Shown here: in pieces, positions 32,944-41,158 of the stretch | How positions within the stretch are numbered: the first letter of the stretch is position 1 | How the letters are laid out: each line of letters opens with the position of its first letter | Source of the DNA: Verrucomicrobiales bacterium | Lineage (GTDB): Bacteria; Verrucomicrobiota; Verrucomicrobiia; Limisphaerales; UBA11320 | Assembly: GCA_016793885.1 (NCBI GenBank) | Contig: JAEUHE010000025.1 | Coordinates: 1 to 64,000 of the forward strand | Length of the DNA stretch: 64,000 nucleotides | Direction: 5' to 3' | Program-made: the position numbers and the translations under genes | Notes under the pieces: model-generated | Told to the model about the DNA's origin: nothing | What the model saw: the letters and a program-made list of their open reading frames with translations, nothing else | Databases searched by the model: none

Positions 32944-35900
32944 ATGAAAACCCGTTATTGCACTCGGTTCTCCCGATCTCTCCTCGGAATCCTCCTCAGC
33001 CTGCAGGCCCTGAACGTGCCTGGCCAAATCGAGGACAACGGATTTGCCTGGGTCAAAACCGGAGGCGGTCCGCAGAATGATGCTGGAACCGGGCTGACGG
33101 TCGACGCCGCCACCAATGTGATCGCGGTGGGTACGTACAGCAATGTCGTCGCGTTCTCCGGGATTACCCTCACCAATGCAGGTAACAAGGACTTCTTCAT
33201 CGCCAGCTATCGGCGGGATGGCGAGTTGAACTGGATCCAACGAGCGGGAGGCGCGCTCGATGATGGGGCCGGAGGGGCGTCAGCGGATACGAATGGGTTC
33301 ATCTACGCAACGGGATTCTTCCGCGGCCAGGCGCGATTTGGCCAAACGCTACTCAGCGCGCGCGGTACTTCCTCGGCGCTGGACGCATTCCTGGTTAAAT
33401 ACTCCCCCACCGGGGCGCTTCAGTGGGTCCAACAAGCCGGCGGACCCGGCGATGATCGAGGCCATGCGGTGGCTGCCGATCCCGGCGGCGGATGCTGGGT
33501 GGCCGGATCGTTCAGCGGCACCGCCATCTTCGGTCCGAACGTACAGCTGGTGGCGACCAACTCCCAGGTTCCCGAAACATTCGTGGCACGCTACCAAACC
33601 AACGGAAGCTTGAGCTGGGTGAAGCGCTTCGGGTCGAACCGCGGGCTGATTGGATATGCCATTCAAGCAGGACCGAACGGGCGCGCTGTGCTCGGCGGAG
33701 AGTTTGCCGGCACGGCTGAGTTCGGCACCAACAGCTTCATTTCCGCCGGAGATAGAGACGCCTTCGTGGTGTCGCTGAACGCCCAGGGGGAAGCAGAGTG
33801 GGCATTTCAACTGGGAGGCGGAAGCGCGGACGGCGGGCGCGGACTGGGTATCGATGCGGGAGGCAATGTTTATGTGGGTGGCTATTTCTCCGACACGTTC
33901 CGCTGGGGCGGCGCAACCGTTTCGTCGGCGGGCCGCAAGGACGTCTTTCTGGCCTGCCTGACTTCCCTGGGTGTCCCAACCTGGATCCAGACGGGCGGCG
34001 GCACCGAGGATGACTCGTTCAACTCGGTCACCGTGAGCACACGCGGGGCCATCTACGCGGGCGGGAGCTTCAGCACCTCGCTGCGGATTGCGGGCGTCAC
34101 GCTGGCCTCGGTCGGCAATCTGGATGGCTTTCTGACGCGTTTCGATCGCCATGGCACTCTGGATTGGATGGCACGCTGCGGCGGATCAGCCACCGCAGCC
34201 GATTCCATCACCGCCATCGCCGCCGGGCCCGGGAACAGTCTGTTCGCCACTGGGGAGTTCAGCGGCAACGCCACCTTTGGCACCAATTCCGTTTCGACCT
34301 CCGGAGCAATCAACCGGGATTTCTTTCTGACCGAGCGTCGAGTCCGCCCTCCCGATGTGCCCCTCTCACCCACCAACACGGTGGCGACTCTCGGCGAACC
34401 ATTCACCCTCAGCGTAACGGCGAGCGGATCGGGCCCCTTCACTTACCAATGGTATTTGAACCAGGTCGCCCTGGCCGGAGAGACCAATGCCGTTCTCACG
34501 CGTACCAACACCACCCTGGCCGATGCCGGATCCTACGAAGTCACGGTGGGAAGCAACGAGTCCGAATACCGAAGCCCGCCGGCGGAGGTGAGCCTGGAGG
34601 TGAAACTATCGCTGCAAACCCAGGGTAATGGACAAATCCTCGCCGATCCGATTCTGGATCGCTACCCGCTCGGAAGCACGGTGCAACTATATGGGCTCGC
34701 CGAGGACGATGCCTTCTTCGTCCGCTGGAGTGGCGATCTCGAATCGCATGACAACCCCGCCCAACTTCAGCTGAACGGCAACCGCTCCGTGAGGGGAATC
34801 TTTGGATCGCGAAGATTGCAGTTGGTGGCCATGGGTTCGGGAACCATCAAGGCAACCCCCGCTCAAGAACTCTATGCCCCCGGCGAAGCCGTCATCCTGA
34901 CCGCAGAGGCCGGAAAGTCGTACAGCTTCACGGGATGGGACGACGGAGACGCGCGAAACCCGCGACCCATTGTCATTGGTGAAACCAACCGCTACACGGC
35001 CCTCTTTACCAATTTGGTGCCGGTGGAAACTCTGGTCTTCGGAAGCGTGACCCGCACCGCCCAGACCGGCATGCCCGCTCTCTTCGTGGACAATGAGTTT
35101 ATTGTCGATGGACCCGTATTGCGGGGAGATGAGGTCGAGATCCGGCTTTACTCCTCCTTCACCAATGGCACCGTGGTCTACTCTCTCGACGGTTCGACAC
35201 CCAATCGGCGATTTGAAGGCCCGTTTCGAGTCGCCCGCTCGGTGCAGATCCAAGCCCGGGCTTACTCGGAAGATTTTCTGGAGGAAGTGTCCATGGATGC
35301 CATTCAGCTGCTCATCGTTCCCAGCTTTCAGATCCAAGCGACCACCACCGGCGGGGGGACCGTCACGATTTCTCCTCTGCAAGAGCGCTACCTGAGCAAC
35401 ACCCTGGTCACCATCACCGCGACGCCCACCAACGGATGGACATTTCTGGGCTGGGCCGGCGACCTTGGCGGCCACGAGGCCACCAACCTTGTTCACATCG
35501 ATCGCGACCGCTGCGGACAGGCAATTTTTGGAACCACCCTCGCCCTCACCAACGCCGGCGCAGGTCGCCTGGTGGCCGAGCCAAATTTAAGCACGTTTCC
35601 TTACGGCAGCACTGTCCGAATCACCGCCTTTCCCGAGGCGGGCAACCAGTTTGTTTCCTGGGGCGGTGCGGGCAGTGGGGCAGTCAATCCGCTGGTGCTT
35701 CAGATCACGCGCACCAATCCCACCGTTCGAGCGCTCTTCCTCTCGAGCGGCAACGATTTCCCGCTCGTGGTCGAGCCCACCGGAGCTGGCTCCGTCGTGG
35801 TGTTCCCGCGTCAGAATCTCTACACTAATGGGCAATCCGTCTTGCTCATCGCCAGCCCGGAAGCAGGGCAGGAATTCCTGGGGTGGACCGGAGATGTCGA

Positions 35901-36198
35901 GGCCTCCACCAATCGACTGACCTTGCGGATGACCCAACGTTCCATCATCCAGGCGCGATTCACCAGCAAGCCCAGCCTGAAGATGATCTACTGCCTCAAC
36001 CCTAAACGCGCCGAGGATCTCCGGTTGGAAATTCAGAGCGATTTGGGAGCTTCGTTATCCCTCGAACGAAGTCAGAATCTGACATCCTGGACTTCCTGGC
36101 TGACGCTCACGAACACTTTGGGATATCTGTTAGTCCCCGATCCAGAGGCGTCCGGAGGCGCTGGCTTCTTCCACCGAGCCGTTCGAACGGGGCCATGA
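32944..36198 (+). CDS. Large secreted protein: SBBP propeller, Ig-like and bacterial-repeat modules
   Basis: 1084 residues with a signal peptide (MKTRYCTRFSRSLLGILLSLQALNVPG). Residues about 28-460 carry repeated D..G.A....DA..NV...G.F...A.FG blocks (SBBP-type beta-propeller). About 470-555 is an Ig-like domain with FTYQWYLNQVALAGETNAVL...ADAGSYEVTV. From 555 to about 1010 there are several 'bacterial repeat' units (LGSTVQLYGLAEDDAFFVRW, SNTLVTITATPTNGWTFLGW, YGSTVRITAFPEAGNQFVSW), with a chitobiase-like segment (TVVYSLDGSTPNRRFEGPF) between. It is probably an adhesin or surface-anchored matrix protein. No enzyme motif is seen. Confidence 0.85.
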   Translation: MKTRYCTRFSRSLLGILLSLQALNVPGQIEDNGFAWVKTGGGPQNDAGTGLTVDAATNVIAVGTYSNVVAFSGITLTNAGNKDFFIASYRRDGELNWIQRAGGALDDGAGGASADTNGFIYATGFFRGQARFGQTLLSARGTSSALDAFLVKYSPTGALQWVQQAGGPGDDRGHAVAADPGGGCWVAGSFSGTAIFGPNVQLVATNSQVPETFVARYQTNGSLSWVKRFGSNRGLIGYAIQAGPNGRAVLGGEFAGTAEFGTNSFISAGDRDAFVVSLNAQGEAEWAFQLGGGSADGGRGLGIDAGGNVYVGGYFSDTFRWGGATVSSAGRKDVFLACLTSLGVPTWIQTGGGTEDDSFNSVTVSTRGAIYAGGSFSTSLRIAGVTLASVGNLDGFLTRFDRHGTLDWMARCGGSATAADSITAIAAGPGNSLFATGEFSGNATFGTNSVSTSGAINRDFFLTERRVRPPDVPLSPTNTVATLGEPFTLSVTASGSGPFTYQWYLNQVALAGETNAVLTRTNTTLADAGSYEVTVGSNESEYRSPPAEVSLEVKLSLQTQGNGQILADPILDRYPLGSTVQLYGLAEDDAFFVRWSGDLESHDNPAQLQLNGNRSVRGIFGSRRLQLVAMGSGTIKATPAQELYAPGEAVILTAEAGKSYSFTGWDDGDARNPRPIVIGETNRYTALFTNLVPVETLVFGSVTRTAQTGMPALFVDNEFIVDGPVLRGDEVEIRLYSSFTNGTVVYSLDGSTPNRRFEGPFRVARSVQIQARAYSEDFLEEVSMDAIQLLIVPSFQIQATTTGGGTVTISPLQERYLSNTLVTITATPTNGWTFLGWAGDLGGHEATNLVHIDRDRCGQAIFGTTLALTNAGAGRLVAEPNLSTFPYGSTVRITAFPEAGNQFVSWGGAGSGAVNPLVLQITRTNPTVRALFLSSGNDFPLVVEPTGAGSVVVFPRQNLYTNGQSVLLIASPEAGQEFLGWTGDVEASTNRLTLRMTQRSIIQARFTSKPSLKMIYCLNPKRAEDLRLEIQSDLGASLSLERSQNLTSWTSWLTLTNTLGYLLVPDPEASGGAGFFHRAVRTGP

Positions 36199-36238
36199 AG
36201 CCATGCCCCAACGCTCACCATCCAGATCCGAATTCTTG

Positions 36239-36452
36239 CCCACGGAACACACAGACCACACGGATGAAACCCGAATAGGGAGAATCCACCGTATTCCTGA
36301 AAACTGCAGTTGTAACCGGATTTCGCGGATGCCACGGATGGAAAAGAATTTACGGTGCTCACTGACGACAGTTTCCAGGTAAGGATCGCTTCAACACATT
36401 TTCTCGCTGATCTGCTTCTTAATTCGGGTGGTCCGTGTGATCCGCGGGCAAC
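36239..36452. repeat. ATCCGTG-type intergenic repeat cluster
   Basis: CCCACGGAACACACAGACCA, then CACGGAT, later GGATTTCGCGGATGCCACGG and GTGTGATCCGCGGGCAACC. The same phrases occur at 37758-37856 and 37995-38031. The cluster occupies the space between two convergent genes. Confidence 0.6.
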
Positions 36453-36490
36453 CAAGTCCCCTCTCCCGTCAGAGGTTGGCGGGATCCTCA

Positions 36491-37639
36491 TCACTTCCGC
36501 TCGATCCAAGGGACCACCTTATCCGCCCAACGAGCGGCATGCTCCCGCAATCCGGGGCCACTGAAATGAACTCCCTTGCCGCCAGAATCCCGCAGTGCGC
36601 CTTTGAGCGCATCTGAGTCCGGCCCTTCCATCGCCACCCCGTCCTTCCACAACGAAGCCTGAGCTGCTCGAATATCGGGCGACGCTTCGTCGCCAGGAAC
36701 ATGGTAGCTCACCTGCGCCACAAACCAGGGAGCCTCCCAGCCGATCTGCCGATTGGATTCTCGGATGATCTTCTCCAAATACTCCCGATACAAATGACCG
36801 GCCAGAGTGCGGGTCGTATCCGCTTGATTCGCATCGCTCTCGCCCTGATGCCAGAGCACCGCGCGGAACCCCTGGAGCCCGGCCTGCTTGAGGCGCGCCA
36901 CCAAACTCTCGAACGCCCGTCCATCGCACTCCCAGTAACCCCCGGGCAGTTGGCGGACGCGGCTCACCAGCGTCGGTGGATTGGGGAAAGTGGACCCCTT
37001 GGGCAACCACTCTCGCACACTCGTCGCGCCAATTCCGCAGGAGATAAAACCCACCGGCACCCCCAGTCGCTTCGTCAACGCGTCGCCCAAAGGTGGCAAG
37101 AAACTGCCGCCGCCGCCGCTGGCTCCCGGCTGTGGATCATTGCAGAGTTGCCAGCGTTTCCCGTCGAAGGTCACCACTCGCCCCGTCGTTGCCTGTTGCT
37201 TCTCCTCACCGTGATTGGCGGAATTGGACTGTCCGGCCACGACGAGCACCTCCCCTACCCCCACATGCGCCACCGAGACTTGGTCCAGGGCCTCTCTGCC
37301 GTTCACCGCCCGAATCTCCAGTCCATACCATCCGCCGCTGGGGACGGCGAGAGATCCAGCAAAGCCTGCGCTCGGCGATAGGCTAGCCACCCGACGCCAT
37401 TTGCCAGGCCGTCCCCCCACCACCAAGCGTGCCTCGATCTGGCCTTTGGCCCAACCGCCACTGAGGCGTCCTACGATGGGAATGATCCCTTTGCTCTTCG
37501 AAGCGCGTTGAATTACCTGATAGTCAAGCGGGGATGACAGTTCGAGCCGAGAAGGCCGGACGGGATCATCAGGTCCAGCGGCACGGGCGGGAAGCACCAG
37601 CCACAGGCAAGCCGCGAGCCAAATAAGGGAGCGTTTCAT
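36491..37639 (-). CDS. Sialate O-acetylesterase-like SGNH hydrolase
   Basis: A 382-residue exported carbohydrate esterase (DUF303/SASA type). The signal peptide is MKRSLIWLAACLWLVLPARAAG. SGNH block I is VVAGQSNSANHGEE (nucleophile Ser in GQSNS). The block with WHQGESDANQADT is also typical, and GPGLREHAARWADKV closes the fold. The N-terminal part (70-170) is a beta-sandwich accessory region. The open frame extends to 37783 through intergenic repeat DNA; ATG 37639 is the first start that gives a signal peptide. It likely removes acetyl groups from sugars. Confidence 0.87.
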   Translation of the reverse strand: MKRSLIWLAACLWLVLPARAAGPDDPVRPSRLELSSPLDYQVIQRASKSKGIIPIVGRLSGGWAKGQIEARLVVGGRPGKWRRVASLSPSAGFAGSLAVPSGGWYGLEIRAVNGREALDQVSVAHVGVGEVLVVAGQSNSANHGEEKQQATTGRVVTFDGKRWQLCNDPQPGASGGGGSFLPPLGDALTKRLGVPVGFISCGIGATSVREWLPKGSTFPNPPTLVSRVRQLPGGYWECDGRAFESLVARLKQAGLQGFRAVLWHQGESDANQADTTRTLAGHLYREYLEKIIRESNRQIGWEAPWFVAQVSYHVPGDEASPDIRAAQASLWKDGVAMEGPDSDALKGALRDSGGKGVHFSGPGLREHAARWADKVVPWIERK

Positions 37640-38179
37640 TGCAAAAAGTAGAGAGCATCTCGCCCGAGGAGACAATGGAAACCTCCCACTCTCCGATGTC
37701 TCACACGAACCCACCAAGCCGCAAAGGTTCAAAGAGCAGCAGCAGGACGGGGACCGGTTGCCCACGGAACACGCAGAGCACACGGATCAAGAACCGGATC
37801 CTTGAGGAGTTGAATCCATCCCATCCGAGCAATCCGCGAAATCCGTAGTTACCACTCCGTCCGCTTCTTTCGTCTCCTTTCGTTCTTTGGGGCTAATCCT
37901 GAAGTCCCTGCCAAAAAGGCCCCTCCGTTTTAGGTAACAGATCTCTTCGTGTCTTTGTTGCGTGTGAGGGCATCGGGTTCGGCCGTCCCCTTCCTATCCG
38001 TGTGGCCTGTGTGATCCGCGGGCAACAACTCGGACACGGTTTCGATGGCGTCGCGACAGTCAATCGGCGGTTCGGTCCGTGGAGGGCGATAAAAACCAAG
38101 CCAAAGTCTCGCTCTCGGCCAAAATTTCCCATTGCAAATTTCTGTGCACCGAATGGAATGGTACCTTTACGACTATTTG
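37640..38179. other. 540-base intergenic region rich in dispersed repeats
   Basis: No credible gene. It holds CTCACACGAACCCACCAAGC (37697-), CCCACGGAACACGCAGAGCA (37758-), GAGCAATCCGCGAAATCCG (37826-), CTTCGTGTCTTTGTTGCGTG (37944-) and GTGTGATCCGCGGGCAACA (38008-). These match words at 3699-3730, 790-825 and 36239-36452. Confidence 0.6.
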
Positions 38180-39541
38180 ATGAAATCAAAATCCTCTGAG
38201 GTACCGGGCTCGATTGTCGCTCCGATCGGTTTTCGAACCGCCGGCGTGTTCTGTGATATCAAGCGTCTCGGCACAGGCAAAGGCTCCAACAAAGGCAAGA
38301 AGCGTGATCTGACGCTGATCGTCTCCGATGCCCCCGCCAGCGTGGCCGGCATGTTCACCACCAACCAAATTTGCGCCGCCCCCGTCAAAGTGTGCGCCGC
38401 GCGCGTCCGCCAGGGGCAAGCTCAGGCGATCGTGGTGAATTCAGGCAACGCCAACGCCTGTACGGGCAAGCAAGGTCTGCTCGACGCCCTGGAGATGACG
38501 GCCCTCGCGGCGCGCAAGCTGAAGCTCTCTCCCGACCATGTGCTAGTCGGATCGACCGGACGAATCGGCGTCACCATGCCGATGAAGAATGTCCGCCAGG
38601 GCATCCTAGCCGCAGCGCCCCTCCTGGGTTCCACCCCAGAGCACGCGGGACAAGCCGCCGAGGCAATCATGACCAGCGACACCAAGCCCAAAACCGTGGC
38701 GGTGGAATTCAAGCTGGGCGGCAAAGTCGTGAGGATCGGCGGGATTTGCAAAGGCGCGGGCATGATCCAGCCTGGAATGTCGGCCACCGGCGCTCGGCCG
38801 GCGGCATTTCCTCAGGGATTGCACGCAACCATGCTGTGCTTCGTTACCTCCGACGCCAATATCGCCCCCAAAGCCCTTCAAGCCGCCCTTCAGGAAGCGG
38901 TGGCCCACAGCTTCAATCGGATCACGGTCGATGGTGACATGAGCACCAATGATACTGTGCTCGTGCTCGCCAATGGCCTTGCGGGCAACCGAAAGCTTCA
39001 ACCCGCGGACCTGGCGGTTGGCCCGAAGAAAAAAGCCACGGCCGATGGCGCCGCCTTCCAAGCGGCACTAAATCGGGTCTGTTTGACCTTGGCACAGATG
39101 ATCGTGCGCGATGGAGAGGGCGTGACGCGATTCGTGACTGTGCGGGTTGGAGGTGCGGCGAGCAGCGCCGACGCCGATGCGGCGTCCCGAGCGGTCGCCA
39201 ACAGCTCGCTCGTCAAGACCAGCTGGCACGGCGGCGACCCGAACTGGGGACGAATCATTGATGCACTCGGATACAGCGCGGCCAAAATCGTGGAAAACAA
39301 AGTGGATATCGGCTACAGCGCCCCCGGCAGTCGCAACGTCTTGTGGTCCCTGAAAAAGGGGCAACCTACCAAGGCCTCCTTCAAGGATCTCTGCGCCGCA
39401 GCCGCACCCCGCGAATTCGATCTGCACATCCGACTCAATCTCGGTAAAGGCAGCGCCCTGATGTATGCCGCCGACCTCACCGAGGAATATGTCGACTTCA
39501 ACAAAGGCGACGTCACGGATCCAACCTCGCTCGGAGGCTAA
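38180..39541 (+). CDS. argJ: Bifunctional glutamate N-acetyltransferase/ornithine acetyltransferase
   Basis: A 453-residue enzyme that recycles the acetyl group between N-acetylornithine and glutamate in arginine synthesis. It is made as a proprotein cleaved before a Thr nucleophile; the cleavage motif is present as HATMLCFVTSDANI. Other hallmarks are NSGNANACTGKQG, STGRIGVTMPM, KGAGMIQPGMSATG and WGRIIDALGYSAAKI. The open frame extends to 38132, but ATG 38180 gives the family's usual short N-terminus before GFRTAGVFCDIK. It is followed by argB after 42 bases. Confidence 0.96.
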   Translation: MKSKSSEVPGSIVAPIGFRTAGVFCDIKRLGTGKGSNKGKKRDLTLIVSDAPASVAGMFTTNQICAAPVKVCAARVRQGQAQAIVVNSGNANACTGKQGLLDALEMTALAARKLKLSPDHVLVGSTGRIGVTMPMKNVRQGILAAAPLLGSTPEHAGQAAEAIMTSDTKPKTVAVEFKLGGKVVRIGGICKGAGMIQPGMSATGARPAAFPQGLHATMLCFVTSDANIAPKALQAALQEAVAHSFNRITVDGDMSTNDTVLVLANGLAGNRKLQPADLAVGPKKKATADGAAFQAALNRVCLTLAQMIVRDGEGVTRFVTVRVGGAASSADADAASRAVANSSLVKTSWHGGDPNWGRIIDALGYSAAKIVENKVDIGYSAPGSRNVLWSLKKGQPTKASFKDLCAAAAPREFDLHIRLNLGKGSALMYAADLTEEYVDFNKGDVTDPTSLGG

Positions 39542-39583
39542 ACTCTCGATCACCGCACCCCTCAGTTCCTAGAGAAAACCCGC

Positions 39584-40459
39584 ATGCAAGACCTGATCTC
39601 CAAGGCCGCCACCCTGCTCGAGGCCCTCCCCTACATTCAACGCTTCAGCGGCGAAACGTTCGTGGTGAAATACGGCGGAAGCTTCATGGATTCACCCGAC
39701 CCGACGGTTCGCCAAGGCGTCGCTCGGGACATCGTCTTTTTGGAAGCAGTGGAAATCAATCCGGTGGTGGTGCATGGCGGCGGCAAGGCCATCACTCGGG
39801 CAATGGAATCCTCAGGACTCAAAGCCCAGTTCATCCAAGGGCAGAGGGTCACCGACGAAGCCACGGTAGAGGTGGTCGACCGGGTGCTCTCCCGAGAGAT
39901 CAATCCTGAGGTGGTTGCGACCATCAACGCGCTCGGCGGGCGGGCGAAAGGTTTTGCTGGGACCGATATCTTCCGCTGCCGAAAGCTGGCCGCCCAAGGA
40001 TCCAATGGCGAAAGTCTCGACTTCGGTTACGTCGGGGAAGTGACGTCAGTTAACACCGCCCCCCTCCTGGAGTGTATCCAGCAAGGCCTGGTGCCGGTGA
40101 TCAGCCCCACGGCCCGAGGGGAGGACGGCAAGATCTACAACTGCAACGCCGATGTAGCCGCCGCGCAGGCAGCCATCGCCCTTAAGGCGCGTCGCCTCGT
40201 GTTCATGAGTGACGTCCCCGGACTGATGCGTGATCCAAAGGACCCCTCTACCCTCATTGCCCACCTCCAAACCAGCGAAGTTCCCGGGCTCAAGAAAGCA
40301 GGAGTCGTGGACAAAGGAATGATCCCCAAGGTCGACAGCGCTGTCGCCGCCATTCAAGCGGGCGTCGACAAAGTGTCCTTTGTCGACGGCCGCGTTCCGC
40401 ACAGCGTGCTGCTGGAGATCTTTACCGATGCGGGCGTCGGCACCGAGGTCGTGTTATAA
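39584..40459 (+). CDS. argB: Acetylglutamate kinase
   Basis: A 291-residue amino-acid kinase that phosphorylates N-acetylglutamate, the second step of arginine synthesis. It has VVKYGGSFMDSP (phosphate binding), VVVHGGGKAITRAM, GQRVTDEATVEVV, NCNADVAAAQAAIALKA (ATP site) and MSDVPGLMRDP. The C-terminal IPKVDSAVAAIQAGVDKVSF is typical. It is in an operon with argJ. Confidence 0.96.
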   Translation: MQDLISKAATLLEALPYIQRFSGETFVVKYGGSFMDSPDPTVRQGVARDIVFLEAVEINPVVVHGGGKAITRAMESSGLKAQFIQGQRVTDEATVEVVDRVLSREINPEVVATINALGGRAKGFAGTDIFRCRKLAAQGSNGESLDFGYVGEVTSVNTAPLLECIQQGLVPVISPTARGEDGKIYNCNADVAAAQAAIALKARRLVFMSDVPGLMRDPKDPSTLIAHLQTSEVPGLKKAGVVDKGMIPKVDSAVAAIQAGVDKVSFVDGRVPHSVLLEIFTDAGVGTEVVL

Positions 40460-40491
40460 CAACCTGCGGCAGTGACACCTTCCAGCGGAGC

Positions 40492-40887
40492 TTACTTGGC
40501 TCCCTGATCAATCCAGGCGCGGATCAATCCGACCTGCTCCTTGGTCAAGGGATCACCCTTGCCGTCGGGAGGCATGGCCGAATCTTCATCCAGGCGGGCA
40601 ATGGACACCACGAGCGACCCCTTCTTGCTGTCGCCCTTGGTGAGGATTTCTCCATTCTCAGAACCTTTCAGCGTGGCTTCGAGTGTGTCCACTCGCAGCT
40701 TGCCCTTCTGCTTTTCCGCGCCATGGCACTTCACGCAGGACTTCTCAAAAATAGGCTTAATATCGGCCGCGAACGTGATACCGGTCTTGGTCGAAGGAGG
40801 GGGGAGCTTGCTGAGATCCGGTGCGGCGTGTGCCCCGAGCGTAGCGAAAGCAGCCAGGAGGGTCGAATAGATGATTTTTGGTGTCAT
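40492..40887 (-). CDS. Small exported planctomycete-type cytochrome c
   Basis: 131 residues. A signal peptide (MTPKIIYSTLLAAFATLGAHA) is followed by one heme motif, CVKCH, in the PSCyt1 context FAADIKPIFEKSCVKCHGAEKQKGKLRVDTL. AMPPDGKGDPLT supplies a possible axial Met. It probably carries electrons in the periplasm. Here the domain stands alone; related phyla often fuse it to larger proteins. It is convergent with argB. Confidence 0.87.
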   Translation of the reverse strand: MTPKIIYSTLLAAFATLGAHAAPDLSKLPPPSTKTGITFAADIKPIFEKSCVKCHGAEKQKGKLRVDTLEATLKGSENGEILTKGDSKKGSLVVSIARLDEDSAMPPDGKGDPLTKEQVGLIRAWIDQGAK

Positions 40888-41158
40888 AAATTGCAATAAA
40901 AGACTGTCATTCGGACGCCCCCAACGTCAAAGAGATTCAAACTAGCCGCGCGAGCCGGGGGGCTCCTGGAACTGGGTCTCGGCTGAGCTTACCATCGCCA
41001 ACAGGGTAGGGAGAAACTCCGTGGAGCCCTGGTGGGCCCACAGGAGTTTGTCCTCATCTAGTCGACCGGTACTGGACGCGAACGTCACCCCGATTTAATC
41101 GCCCCCGCCCCAACTACTAACTGACAAACCTCGATCGACGCCCTATAATATCGGCGCC
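40888..41158. other. 271-base intergenic gap
   Basis: Divergent spacing between the small cytochrome and the coiled-coil operon. I see no gene, repeat or clear hairpin; it must hold promoters in both directions. Confidence 0.5.

Noticed and set aside
36239-38031. Short repeats as a CRISPR array
   Set aside because: Units are irregular in length, not separated by uniform spacers, and no cas genes are present.
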